Source: Ptiloglossa arizonensis
Lineage: Eukaryota > Arthropoda > Insecta > Hymenoptera > Colletidae
DNA length: 64,000 nucleotides
NCBI RefSeq assembly: GCF_051014685.1
Contig: NW_027478391.1
Span: 930,001-994,000 of the forward strand
Direction of reading: 5' to 3'
The position numbers and the translations under genes are program-made. Below, in pieces: positions 49,318 to 62,640 of the stretch. Under the pieces are notes generated by a model, which was not told where the DNA came from, ran no database searches, and saw nothing but the letters and a program-made list of their open reading frames with translations. Position 1 is the first letter of the stretch. Each line of letters begins with the position of its first letter.

Positions 49318-50720
49318 GAATTCGAGAAATGCCTGTTGCATCTGAAAGTAGAAACTCACCCGATTACAATGGTGTGCGTACTTTTCCCCTAGGCAATAGT
49401 AGTTATTTGTTTCGAGTATCAGACTTGCGAAAATTTTGATGGTTTCTCAACGATTCCTTAACTTCAAACTCCCATATCTCACGAACGGATTGACGAACTC
49501 GAGAAATTCCTGTTGCATCTGAAAATAGAAACTCGCCCGATTACAATGGTGTGTGTACTTTTCGCCTAGGCCATTCCAGTTATTGGTTTCGAGTATCAGA
49601 CTTGCGAAAACTTTGATGGTTTCTCAACCATTCCTTACCTTCAAACTCCCATATCTCGCGAACGGATTGTCGAACTCGAGAAATTCCTGTTGCATCTGAA
49701 AGTAGAAACTCGCGCGATTACAATGGTGTGTATACTTTTCCCCTAGGCCATTCCAGTTATATGTTTCGAGTATCAGACCAGCGAAAATTTTGATGGTTTC
49801 TCAAACATTCCGTAACTTCAAACTCCCATATCTCGCGAACGGATTGACGAACTCGAGAAATTCCTGTTGCATCTGAAAGCAGGAACTCGCCCGATTACAA
49901 CGGTATGTGTATTTTTGCCCTAGGCCATTTCTGTTATAGGTTTCGAGTATCAGAATTGCGAAAATTGTGATGGTTTCTCAACCATTCCTTCACTTCAAAC
50001 TCCCATATCTCGCGAACGGATTGACGAACTCGAGAAATTCCTGTTGCATCTGAAAGTAGAAACTCGCCCGATTACAATGGTGTGTGTACTTTTCCCCTAG
50101 GCCATTCCAGTTATTGGTTTCGAGTATCAGACCAGCGAAAATGTTGATGGTTTCTCAACCTTTCCTTGACTTCAAACTCCCATATCTGGCGAACGGATTG
50201 ACGAACTCGAGAAATTCCTGTTGCTTCTGAAAGTAGAAACTCGCCCGATTACAACGATATGTGTATTTTTCCCCTAGGCCTTTGTAGTTATTGGTTTCGA
50301 GTATCAGACTTGCTAAAATTTTGATGGTTCCCCAACCTTTCCTTAACTTCAAACTTCCAAATCTCGCTAACGGAATGACGAACTCGCGAAATTCCTGTTG
50401 CATTTGAAAGTAGAAGCTCGCCCGATTACAACGGTATGTGTATTTTTCCCCTTGGCCATTGTAGTTATTGGTTCCGAGTATCAGACTTGCGAAAATTTTG
50501 ATGGTTTCTCAACTATTCCTTATCTTCAAACCCCCATATCTCGCGAACGGATTAACGAACTCGAGAAATTCCTGTTGCATCTGAAAGCAGGAACTCGCCC
50601 GATTACAACGATATGTGTATTTTTCCCCTAGGCCTTTGTAGTTATTGGTTTCGAGTATCAGACTTGCGAAAATTATGATGGTTTCTCAACCATTCCTTAA
50701 CTTCATACTACCATATCTCG
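49318..50720 (-). repeat. Monomers between the 11-mer pair and the 353-bp dimers, left copy
   Basis: About eight units with no clear inner higher-order period lie here. They include CGATTCCTTAAC, TTTTCGCCTAGGCC, CCCTAGGCCATTTCTG, CCTTTCCTTGACTTC, CGCTAACGGAATGACG and CCCCTTGGCC variants. The block recurs at 60,288-61,690 (+10,970 bp), and a more diverged relative of its last part is at about 63,480-63,720. No gene is present. Confidence 0.8.
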
Positions 50721-51414
50721 CGAACGAATTGACGAACTCGAGAAATTCCTGTTGCATCTGAAATCAGAAAGTTGCCCGATTACAACGGTATGTGTATTTT
50801 GCCCTAGGCAATAGTAGTTTTTGGTTTCGAGTATCAGACTTGCGAAAATTTTGATGGTTTCTCAACCATTCCTTAACTTCAAACTCCCATATCTCGCGAA
50901 CGGATTGACGAACTCGAGATATTCCTGTTGCACCTGAAAGTAGAAACTCGCCCGAATACAATCGTGTGTGCACATTTCCCCTAGGCCATTCCAGTTATAG
51001 GTTTCGAGTTTCAGAACAGCGAAAATGTTGATGGTTTCTCAACCATTCCTTAACTTCAAACTCCCATACCTCGCGAACGGATTGACGAACTCGAGAAATT
51101 CCTGTTGCATCTGAAATCAGAAAGTAGTCCGATTACAACGGTACGTGTATTTTGCCCTAGGCAATAGTAGTTATTGGTTTCGAGTATCAGACTTGCGAAA
51201 ATTTTGATGGTTTCTCAACCATTCCTTAACTTCAAACTCCCATATCTCGCGAACGGATTGACGAACTCGAGATATTCCTGTTGCACCTGAAAGTAGAAAC
51301 TCGCCCGATTACAATCGTGTGTGCACTTTTCCCCTAGGCCATTCCAGTTATAGGTTTCGAGTATCAGAACAGCGAAAATGTTGATGGTTTCTCAACCATT
51401 CCTTAACTTCAAAC
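50720..51414 (-). repeat. 353-bp dimer repeat, left copy
   Basis: Two dimers of 353 bp carry TTGCACCTGAAAG with ACAATCGTGTGTGCAC (the CAC anchors lie at 50,971 and 51,324), alternating with a unit of CTGAAATCAGAAAGT and GTATTTTGCCCTAGGC. The latter unit is one base short, which gives 353 rather than 354 bp. GTGTGTGCAC replaces the usual GTGTGTGTAC. Confidence 0.83.
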
Positions 51415-51427
51415 CCCCAATACTTCG
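51411..51427 (-). other. Join between the two super-repeat copies
   Basis: The usual AAACTCCCATATCTCGCGA is replaced by AAACCCCCAATACTTCGCGA, one base longer and with changes noticed nowhere else in the window. On its left the sequence equals 62,371-62,384; on its right it equals the tail of a 12-mer copy. It is the physical boundary of the duplication. Confidence 0.78.
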
Positions 51428-53655
51428 CGAACGGATTGACGAACTCGAGAAATTCCTGTTGAATCTGAAAGCAGATACTCGCCCGATTACGACGGTATGT
51501 GTATTTTTCCCTAGGCCATTATAGTTATTGGTTTCGAGTATCAGACTTGCGAAAATTTTGATGGTTTCTCAACCATTCCTCAACTTCAAACTCCCATATC
51601 TCGCGGACGGATTGACGAACTCGAGAAATTCCTGTTGCATATGAAAGCAGATACTCGCCCGATTACAACGGTATGTGTATTTTTCACGTGGGCCATTGTA
51701 GTTATTGGTTTCGAGTATCAGACTTGCGAAAATTTTGATGGTTTCTCAACCATTCCTGAACTTCAAACTCCCATATCTCACGAACGGATTGACGAACGCG
51801 AGAAATTCCTGTTGCATCTGAAAACAGAAACTCGCCCGATTACAACGGTATGAATATTTATGCCCTAAGCCATTCTAGTTATTCGTTTCTAGCATCAGAA
51901 TTGCGAAAATTTTGATGGCTTCTCAACCATTCCTTAACTTCAAACTCCCGTACCTCGCGAACGGATTGACGAACTCGAGAAATTCCTATTGCATCTGAAA
52001 GTAGAAACTCGCCCGATTGCAACGGTATGTGTATTTTTCCCCTAGGTCATTGTAGTTATTGGTTTCGAGTATCAGACTTGCAAAAATTTTGATGGTTTAT
52101 CAACCATTCCTTAACTTCATACTACCATATCTCGCGAACGGATTGATGAACTCGAGATATTCCTCTTGCATCTGAAAGCAGAAACTCGCCCGATTACAAC
52201 GGTATGAATATTTATGCCCTAAGCCATTCTAGTTATTCGTTTCTAGCATCATAATTGCGAAAATTTTGATGGTTTCTCAACCTTTCCTCAACTTCAAACT
52301 CCCATATCTCGCGAACGGATTGACGAACTCGAGAAATTCCTGTTGCATCTGAAAGTAGAAACTCGCCCGATTACAACGATGTGTGTACTTTTCCCCTAGG
52401 CCTTTGTAGTTATTGGTTTCGAGTTACAGACTTGCTAAAATTTTGATGGTTTCTCAACCTTTCCTTAACTTCAAACTTCCATATCTCGCTAACGGATTGA
52501 CGAACTCGAGAAATTCCTATTGCATCTGAAAGTAGAAACTCGCCCGATTACAACGGTGTGTGTATTTTTCCCCTAGGCCATTGTAGTTATTGGTTTCGAG
52601 TATCAGACTTGCGAAAATTTTAATGGTTTCTCAACCATTCCTTAACTTCAAACTCCCATATCTCGCGAACGGATTGACGAACTCGAGAAATTCCGGTTGC
52701 ATCTGAAAGTAGAAACTCGCCCGATTACAACGGTATGTGTCTTTTTCCCCCAGGCCATTGTAGTTAATGGTTTCGAGTATCAGACTTGCGAAATTTTTGA
52801 TGGTTTCTCAAACATTCCTTAACTTCAAGCTCCCATATATCGCTAACGGATTGACAAACTCGAGAAATTCATATTGCACCTGAAAGTAGAAACTCGCCCG
52901 ATTACAACGGTATGTGTATTTTTGCCCTAGGCCATAGTAGTTATTGGTTTCGAGTATCAGACTTGCGAAAATTTTGATGGTTTCTCAACCATTCCTTAAC
53001 TTCAAACTCCCATATCTCGCGAACGGATTGACGAACTCGTGAAATTCCTGTTGCATGTGAAAGCAGAGGCTCGCCCGATTACAACGGTATGTGTATTTTT
53101 CCCCTAGGCCATTGTAGTTAATTGTTTCGAGTATCAGACATGCGAAAATTTTGATGGTTTCTAAACCATTCCTTAACTTCAAACTCTCATATCTCACGAA
53201 CGGATTGGCGAACTGGAGAAATTCCTGTTGCATCTGAAAATAGAAACTCGCCCGATTACAATGGTGTGTGTACTTTTCCCCTAGGACATTCCAGTTATTG
53301 GTTTCGAGTATCAGACTTGCGAAAATTTTGATGGTTTTTCAACCTTTCCTTAACTTCAAACTCCCATATCTGGCGAACGGATTGACGAACTCGAGAAATT
53401 CCTGTTGCTTCTGAAAGTAGAAACTCGCCCGATTACAACGATATGTGTATTTTTCCCCTAGGTCATTCCAGTTATTGGTTTCGAGTATCAGACTTGCGAA
53501 AATTTTGATGGTTTCTCAACCATTCCTTAACTTCAAACTCCCATATCTCGCGAACGGATTGACGAACTCGTGAAATTCCTGTTGCATGTGAAAGCAGAAG
53601 CTCGCCCGATTACAACGGTATGTGTATTTTTCCCCTAGGCCATTGTAGTTATTGG

Positions 53656-55600
53656 TTTCGAGTGTCAGACTTGCGAAAATTTTGATGGTTTCTCAACCAT
53701 TCCTTAACTGCAAACTCCCATATCTCGCGAACGGATTGACGAACTCGTGAAATTCCTGTTGCATTTGAAAGTAGAAACTCGCCCGATTACAACGGTATGT
53801 GTATTTTTCCCCTAGGCCATTGTAGTTAATTGTTTCGTGTATCAGTCATGCGAAAATTTTGATGATTTCTAAACCATTCCTTAACTTCAAACTCCCATAT
53901 GTCGCGAACGGATTGACGAACTCGAGAAAGTCCTGTTGCTTGTGAAAGCAGAAACTCGCCCGATTACAATGGTATGAATATTTTTGCCCTAAGCCATTCT
54001 AGTTATTCGTTTCAACCATTAGAATTGCGAAAATTTTGATGGCTTCTCAACCATTCCTTAACTTCAAACTCCCGTACCTCGCGAACGGATTGACGAACGC
54101 GAGAAATTCCAGTTGCTTCTGAAAGTAGAAACTCGCCCGATTACAACGGTATGTGTATTTTTCCCCTAGGCCATTGTAGCTATTGGTCTCGAGTATCAGA
54201 CTTGCGAAAATTTTGATGATTTCTCAACCATTCCTTAACTTCAAACTCCCATATCTCGCGAACGCATTGACGAACTCGAGAAATTCCTGTTGTGTCAGAA
54301 AGTAGAAACTCGCCCGATTACAATGGTGTGTGTACCTCTCCCCAAGGCCACTCCAGTTATTGGTTTCGAGTATCAGACCAGCGAAAATGTTGATGGCATC
54401 TCAACCATTCCTTAACTTCAAACTCCGATATTTCGCGAACGGATTGACGAATCCGAATAATTTCTGTTGCATCTGACAGTAGAAACTCTCCCAATTACAA
54501 CGGTATGTGTATTTTTCCCCTAGGCCATTGTAGTTATTGGTTTCGAGTATCAGACTTGCGAAAATTTTGATGGTTTGTCAACCATTTCTTAACTTCAAAC
54601 TCCCATATCTCGCGAACGGAATGGCGAGCTCGAGAAATTCCTGTTGCGTCTGAAAATGGAAACTCGCCCGCTTACAAAGGTATGTGTACTTTTCCCCTAG
54701 GCCATTCCAGTTATTGGTTTCGAGTATCAGACCAGCGAAAATTTTGATGGTTTCTCAACCATTCCTTAACTACAAACTCCCATATCTCGCGAACGGATTG
54801 ACAAATTCGAGAATTTCCTATTGCATCTGAAAGCAGAAACTCGCCCGATTACAAGGATATGTGTATTTTTGCCCTAGGCCATAGTAGTTATTGGTTTCGA
54901 GTATCAGACTTGCGAAAATTTTGATGGTTTGTCAACCATTTCTTAACTTCAAACTCCCATATCTCGCGAACGGAATGGCGAGCTCGAGAAATTCCTGTTG
55001 CGTCTGAAAATGGAAACTCGTCCGCTTACAAAGGTATGTGTACTTTTCCCCTAGGCCATTCCAGTTATTGGTTTCGAGTATCAGACCAGCGAAAATTTTG
55101 ATGGTTCCTCAACCATTCCTTAACTTCAAACTCCCATATCTCGCGAACGGATTGACGAACTCGAGAAATTCCTGTTGCATCCGAAAGCAGAACTCGCCCG
55201 ATTACAACGGTATGTATATTTTGCCCTAGGCAATAGTAGTTATTGGTTTCGAGTATCAGACTTGCGAAAATTTTGATGGTTTCTCAACCATTCCTTAACT
55301 TCTAACTCCCATATCTCGCGAACGGATTGACGAACTCGAGAAATTCCTGTTGCATCTGAAAGTAGAAACTCGCCCGATTACAATGGTGTGTGTACTTTTC
55401 CCCCAGGCCATTCCAGTTATTGGTTTGGAGTATCAGACCAGCGAAAATGTTGATGGTTTCTCAACCATACCTCCACTTCAAACTCCGATATTTCGCGAAC
55501 GGATTGACGAATCCAAATAATTTCTGTTGCATCTGACAGTAGAAACTTTCCCAATTACAACGGTATGTGTATTTTTCCCCTAGGTCATTGTAGTTATTGG
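53656..55600 (-). repeat. Single counterpart of the 11-mer pair
   Basis: This is the only version of the A/B block in the right super-repeat copy. Left-hand positions relate to copy A at 12,916 bp and right-hand positions relate to copy B at 10,971 bp. The 1,945-bp difference of offsets equals one 11-mer. Confidence 0.85.
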
Positions 55601-56392
55601 TTTCGAGTATCAGACTTGCGAAAATTTTGATGGTTTCTCAACCATTCCTTAACTTCAAACTCCCATATCTCGCGAACGGATTGACGAACTCGAGAAATTC
55701 CTGTTTCATATGAAAGCAGAAACTCGCCCGATTACAACGGTATGTGTATTTTTGCCCTAGGAAATAGAAGTTATTGGTCTCGAGTATCAGACTTGCGAAA
55801 ATTTTGATGGTTTCTCAACCATTCCTTATATTCAAACACCCATATCTCGCGGACGGATTGACGAACTCGAGAAATTCATGTTGCACCTGAAAGTAGAAAC
55901 TCGCCCGATTACAACGGTATGTGTATTTTTGCCCTAGGCCATAGTAGTTATTGGTTTCAAGTATCAGACTTGCGAAAATTTTGATGGTTTCTCAACCATT
56001 CCTTAACTGCAAACTCCCATATCTCGCGAACGGATTGACGAACTCATGAAATTCCTGTTGCATTTGAATGTAGAAACTCGCCCGATTACAACGGTATGTG
56101 TATTTTTCCCCTAGGCCATTGTAGTTATTGGTTTCGAGTATCAGACTTGCGAAAATTTTGATGGTTTCTCAACCATTCCTTAACTTCAAACTCCCATATC
56201 TCGCGAACGGATTGACGAACTCGGGATATTCCTGTTGCATCTGAAAGTAGAAACTCGCCCGATTACAATGGTGTGTGTACTTTTCCCCTAGGCCATTCCA
56301 GTTATTGGTTTCGAGTATCAGACTTGCGAAAATTTTGATGGTTTCTCATCCATTCCTTAACTTCAAACACCCATATCTCGCGAACGGATTGA

Positions 56393-59300
56393 CGAACTCG
56401 AGAAGTTCCTGTTGCATCTGAAAGTAGAAACTCGCCCGATTACAAGGATATGTGCATTTTTGCCCTAGGCCATAGTAGTTATTGGTTTCGAGTATCAGGC
56501 TTGCGAAAAGTTTGATGGTTTCTCAACCATTCCTTAACTTCAAACTCCCATATCTCGCGAACGGATTGACGAACTCGAGAAGTTCCTGTTGCATCTGAAA
56601 GTAGAAACTCGCCCGATTACAATGGTGTGTGTACTTTTCCCCTAGGCCATTCCAGTTATTGGTTTCGAGTATCAGACCAGCGAAAATGTTGATGGTTTCT
56701 CAACCATACCTCCACTTCAAACTCCGATATTTCGCGAACGGTTTGACGATTCCGAATAATTTCTGTTGCAACTGACAGTAGAAACTCTCCCAATTACAAA
56801 GGTATGTGTATTTTTGCCTTAGGCCGTAGTGGTTATTGGTTTCGAGTATCAGACTTGCGAAAATTTTGATGGTTTGTCAACCATTTCTTAACTTCAAAAT
56901 CCCATATCTCGCGAACGGATTGACGAACTCGGGATATTCCTGTTGCATCTGAAAGTAGAAACTCGCCCGATTACAATGGTGTGTGTACTTTTCCCCTAGG
57001 CCATTCCAGTTATTGGTTTCGAGTATCAGACTTGCGAAAATTTTGATGGTTTCTCATCCATTCCTTAACTTCAAACACCCATATCTCGCGAACGGATTGA
57101 CGAACTCGAGAAATTCCTGTTGCATCTGAAAGCAGATACTCGCCCGATTACAACGGTATGCGTATTTTTCCCCTAGGCCATTGTAGTTATTGGTTTCGAG
57201 TATCAGACTTGCGAAAATTTTGATGGCTTCTCAACCATTCCTTAACTTCTAACTCCCATATCTCGCGAACGGATTAACGAACTCGAGAAATTCCTGTTGC
57301 ATATGAAAGCAGAAACTCGCCCGATTACAACGGTATGTGTATTTTTGCCCTAGGAAATAGTAGTTATTGGTCTCGAGTATCAGACTTGCGAAAATTTTGA
57401 TGGTTTCTCAACTATTCCTTATCTTCAATCCCCCATATCTCGCGAACGGATTCACGTATTCGAGATATTCCTGTTGCATCTGAAAGTAGATACTCGCCCG
57501 ATTACAATGGTGTGTTTACTATCCCCCTAGGCCATTCCAGTTAATGGTTTCGAGTATCAGACTTGCGAAAATTTTGATGGTTTTTCAACCATTCCTTTAC
57601 TTCAAACTCCCATATCTCGCGAACGGATCGACGAACTCGAGATATTCCTGTTGCATCTGAAAGTAGAAACTCTCCCGATTACAATGGTGTGTGTAGTTTT
57701 CCCCTAGGCTATTCCAGTTTTAGGTTTCGAGTATCAGACCAGCGAAAATTTTGATGGTTTCCAAACATTCCATAACTTCAAACACCCACATCTCGCGAAC
57801 GGATTGACGAACTCGAGAAATTCATGTTGCATCTGAAAGCAGAAACTCGCCCGATTACAACGGTATGCGTATTTTTGCCCTGGGCAATAGTAGTTATTGG
57901 TTTCGAGTATCAGACTTCCGAAAATTTTGATGGTTTCTCAACCATTCCTTAACTTCAAACTCCCATACCTCGCGAACGCATTGACGAACTCGAGAAATTC
58001 CTGTTGCATCTGAAATCAGAAAGTAGCCCGATTACAACGGTACGTGTATTTTGCCCTAGGCAATAGTAGTTGTTGGTTTCGAGTATCAGAATTGCAAAAA
58101 TTTTGATGGTTTCTCAACCATTCCTTCACTACAAACTCCCATATCTCTCGCGAACGGATTGACGCACTCGAGAAATTCCTGTCGCATCTGGAAGCAGAAA
58201 GTCGCCCGATTACAACGGTATTTGTACTTTTCCCCTAGGCCATTCCAGTTATTGATTTCGAGTATCAGACTTGCGAAAATTTTGATGGTTTCTCAACCAT
58301 TCCTTAACTTCAAACTCCCATATCTCACGAACGGATTGACGAACTCGAGAAGTTCCTGTTGCATCTGAAAGTAGAAACTCGCCCGATTACAAGGATATGT
58401 GCATTTTTGCCCTAGGCCATAGTAGTTATTGGTTTCGAGTATCAGGCTTGCGAAAAGTTTGATGGTTTCTCAACCATTCCTTAACTTCAAACTCCCATAT
58501 CTCGCGAACGGATTGACGAACTCGAGAAGTTCCTGTTGCATCTGAAAGTAGAAACTCGCCCGATTACAATGGTGTGTGTACTTTTCCCCTAGGCCATTCC
58601 AGTTATTGGTTTCGAGTATCAGACCAGCGAAAATGTTGATGGTTTCTCAACCATACCTCCACTTCAAACTCCGATATTTCGCGAACGGTTTGACGATTCC
58701 GAATAATTTCTGTTGCAACTGACAGTAGAAACTCTCCCAATTACAAAGGTATGTGTATTTTTGCCTTAGGCCATAGTGGTTATTGGTTTCGAGTATCAGA
58801 CTTGCGAAAATTTTGATGGTTTGTCAACCATTTCTTAACTTCAAAATCCCATATCTCGCGAACGGATTGACGAACTCGGGATATTCCTGTTGCATCTGAA
58901 AGTAGAAACTCGCCCGATTACAATGGTGTGTGTACTTTTCCCCTAGGCCATTCCAGTTATTGGTTTCGAGTATCAGACTTGCGAAAATTTTGATGGTTTC
59001 TCATCCATTCCTTAACTTCAAACACCCATATCTCGCGAACGGATTGACGAACTCGAGAAATTCCTGTTGCATCTGAAAGCAGATACTCGCCCGATTACAA
59101 CGGTATGCGTATTTTTCCCCTAGGCCATTGTAGTTATTGGTTTCGAGTATCAGACTTGCGAAAATTTTGATGGCTTCTCAACCATTCCTTAACTTCTAAC
59201 TCCCATATCTCGCGAACGGATTAACGAACTCGAGAAATTCCTGTTGCATATGAAAGCAGAAACTCGCCCGATTACAACGGTATGTGTATTTTTGCCCTAG

Positions 59301-60287
59301 GAAATAGTAGTTATTGGTCTCGAGTATCAGACTTGCGAAAATTTTGATGGTTTCTCAACTATTCCTTATCTTCAATCCCCCATATCTCGCGAACGGATTC
59401 ACGAATTCGAGATATTCCTGTTGCATCTGAAAGTAGATACTCGCCCGATTACAATGGTGTGTTTACTATCCCCCTAGGCCATTCCAGTTAATGGTTTCGA
59501 GTATCAGACTTGCGAAAATTTTGATGGTTTTTCAACCATTCCTTTACTTCAAACTCCCATATCTCGCGAACGGATCGACGAACTCGAGATATTCCTGTTG
59601 CATCTGAAAGTAGAAACTCTCCCGATTACAATGGTGTGTGTAGTTTTCCCCTAGGCTATTCCAGTTTTAGGTTTCGAGTATCAGACCAGCGAAAATTTTG
59701 ATGGTTTCCAAACATTCCATAACTTCAAACACCCACATCTCGCGAACGGATTGACGAACTCGAGAAATTCATGTTGCATCTGAAAGCAGAAACTCGCCCG
59801 ATTACAACGGTATGCGTATTTTTGCCCTGGGCAATAGTAGTTATTGGTTTCGAGTATCAGACTTCCGAAAATTTTGATGGTTTCTCAACCATTCCTTAAC
59901 TTCAAACTCCCATACCTCGCGAACGCATTGACGAACTCGAGAAATTCCTGTTGCATCTGAAATCAGAAAGTAGCCCGATTACAACGGTACGTGTATTTTG
60001 CCGTAGGCAATAGTAGTTGTTGGTTTCGAGTATCAGAATTGCAAAAATTTTGATGGTTTCTCAACCATTCCTTCACTACAAACTCCCATATCTCTCGCGA
60101 ACGGATTGACGCACTCGAGAAATTCCTGTCGCATCTGGAAGCAGAAAGTCGCCCGATTACAACGGTATTTGTACTTTTCCCCTAGGCCATTCCAGTTATT
60201 GATTTCGAGTATCAGACTTGCGAAAATTTTGATGGTTTCTCAACCATTCCTTAACTTCAAACTCCCATATCTCACGAACGGATTGAC
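56393..60287 (-). repeat. 11-mer tandem pair in right super-repeat
   Basis: Copies are about 56,393-58,340 and 58,341-60,287, 10,970 bp from their partners at 45.4-49.3 kb. Noted differences from the partners include GGCCGTAGTGG (56,82x), TTTTGCCGTAGGC (about 59,996-60,008) and CTTTTCCCC instead of CTTTTTCCC (about 58,227). Confidence 0.86.
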
Positions 60288-61689
60288 GAATTCGAGAAAT
60301 GCCTGTTGCATCTGAAAGTAGAAACTCGCCCGATTACAATGGTGTGCGTACTTTTCCCCTAGGCAATAGTAGTTATTTGTTTCGAGTATCAGACTTGCGA
60401 AAATTTTGATGGTTTCTCAACGATTCCTTAACTTCAAACTCCCATATCTCACGAACGGATTGACGAACTCGAGAAATTCCTGTTGCATCTGAAAATAGAA
60501 ACTCGCCCGATTACAATGGTGTGTGTACTTTTCGCCTAGGCCATTCCAGTTATTGGTTTCGAGTATCAGACTTGCGAAAACTTTGATGGTTTCTCAACCA
60601 TTCCTTACCTTCAAACTCCCATATCTCGCGAACGGATTGTCGAACTCGAGAAATTCCTGTTGCATCTGAAAGTAGAAACTCGCGCGATTACAATGGTGTG
60701 TATACTTTTCCCCTAGGCCATTCCAGTTATATGTTTCGAGTATCAGACCAGCGAAAATTTTGATGGTTTCTCAAACATTCCGTAACTTCAAACTCCCATA
60801 TCTCGCGAACGGATTGACGAACTCGAGAAATTCCTGTTGCATCTGAAAGCAGGAACTCGCCCGATTACAACGGTATGTGTATTTTTGCCCTAGGCCATTT
60901 CTGTTATAGGTTTCGAGTATCAGAATTGCGAAAATTGTGATGGTTTCTCAACCATTCCTTCACTTCAAACTCCCATATCTCGCGAACGGATTGACGAACT
61001 CGAGAAATTCCTGTTGCATCTGAAAGTAGAAACTCGCCCGATTACAATGGTGTGTGTACTTTTCCCCTAGGCCATTCCAGTTATTGGTTTCGAGTATCAG
61101 ACCAGCGAAAATGTTGATGGTTTCTCAACCTTTCCTTGACTTCAAACTCCCATATCTGGCGAACGGATTGACGAACTCGAGAAATTCCTGTTGCTTCTGA
61201 AAGTAGAAACTCGCCCGATTACAACGATATGTGTATTTTTCCCCTAGGCCTTTGTAGTTATTGGTTTCGAGTATCAGACTTGCTAAAATTTTGATGGTTC
61301 CCCAACCTTTCCTTAACTTCAAACTTCCAAATCTCGCTAACGGAATGACGAACTCGCGAAATTCCTGTTGCATTTGAAAGTAGAAGCTCGCCCGATTACA
61401 ACGGTATGTGTATTTTTCCCCTTGGCCATTGTAGTTATTGGTTCCGAGTATCAGACTTGCGAAAATTTTGATGGTTTCTCAACTATTCCTTATCTTCAAA
61501 CCCCCATATCTCGCGAACGGATTAACGAACTCGAGAAATTCCTGTTGCATCTGAAAGCAGGAACTCGCCCGATTACAACGATATGTGTATTTTTCCCCTA
61601 GGCCTTTGTAGTTATTGGTTTCGAGTATCAGACTTGCGAAAATTATGATGGTTTCTCAACCATTCCTTAACTTCATACTACCATATCTC

Positions 61690-62640
61690 GCGAACGAATT
61701 GACGAACTCGAGAAATTCCTGTTGCATCTGAAATCAGAAAGTTGCCCGATTACAACGGTATGTGTATTTTGCCCTAGGCAATAGTAGTTTTTGGTTTCGA
61801 GTATCAGACTTGCGAAAATTTTGATGGTTTCTCAACCATTCCTTAACTTCAAACTCCCATATCTCGCGAACGGATTGACGAACTCGAGATATTCCTGTTG
61901 CACCTGAAAGTAGAAACTCGCCCGAATACAATCGTGTGTGCACATTTCCCCTAGGCCATTCCAGTTATAGGTTTCGAGTTTCAGAACAGCGAAAATGTTG
62001 ATGGTTTCTCAACCATTCCTTAACTTCAAACTCCCATACCTCGCGAACGGATTGACGAACTCGAGAAATTCCTGTTGCATCTGAAATCAGAAAGTAGTCC
62101 GATTACAACGGTACGTGTATTTTGCCCTAGGCAATAGTAGTTATTGGTTTCGAGTATCAGACTTGCGAAAATTTTGATGGTTTCTCAACCATTCCTTAAC
62201 TTCAAACTCCCATATCTCGCGAACGGATTGACGAACTCGAGATATTCCTGTTGCACCTGAAAGTAGAAACTCGCCCGATTACAATCGTGTGTGCACTTTT
62301 CCCCTAGGCCATTCCAGTTATAGGTTTCGAGTATCAGAACAGCGAAAATGTTGATGGTTTCTCAACCATTCCTTAACTTCAAACTCCCATACCTCGCGAA
62401 CGGATTGACGAACTCGAGAAATTCCTGTTGCATCTGAAATCAGAAAGTAGCCCGATTACAACGGTACGTGTATTTTGCCCTAGGCAATAGTAGTTATTGG
62501 TTTCGAGTATCAGACTTGCTAAAATTTTGATGGTTTCTCAACCATTCCTTAACTTCAAACTCCCATATCTCGCGAACGGATTGACGAACTCGAGATATTC
62601 CTGTTGCATCTGAAATCAGAAAGTTGCCCGATTACAACGG
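61690..62640 (-). repeat. 353-bp dimer repeat, right copy, extended
   Basis: This matches 50,720-51,414 at +10,970 bp (anchors at 61,941 and 62,294), then continues past the super-repeat end with another CTGAAATCAGAAAGT unit at about 62,430 and again at about 62,610. The right copy thus keeps sequence that the left copy lost at the 51.42 kb join. Confidence 0.82.

Larger units (their letters stand above)
37271..51424 (-). repeat. About 11-kb super-repeat, left copy (14,154 bp with inner expansions)
   Basis: The segment starting TCGCGAACGG at 37,271 corresponds to 51,425, which gives a copy of 14,154 bp. Subtracting the extra 7-mer (1,238 bp; copies 3 and 4 of the 12-mer) and the extra 11-mer (1,945 bp) leaves 10,971 bp, which agrees with the 10,970-bp offset measured between 47-51 kb and 58-62 kb. 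The unit is thus about 62 monomers. The left edge is assigned by homology; in this copy it runs smoothly into the 12-mer family. Confidence 0.85.
51425..62384 (-). repeat. About 11-kb super-repeat, right copy (10,960 bp)
   Basis: From 51,425 to 51,796 it matches the tail of a 12-mer copy (35,149-35,520, including CATTCCTCAACTTC). From 51,797 it matches 38,881 onward at 12,916 bp, and from about 55,038 it matches 44,067 onward at 10,971, later 10,970 bp. Homology ends at 62,384 against 51,414. By eye only about ten base differences were noticed over the 44-51 kb against 55-62 kb part, so the duplication is recent or actively homogenised. Confidence 0.87.

Noticed and set aside
44067..62384. 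Duplicate assembly of one locus (false duplication)
   Set aside because: Not excluded, but the copies differ by several bases, a 1-bp indel (45,235) and an extra 11-mer in one copy, which favours two real copies.
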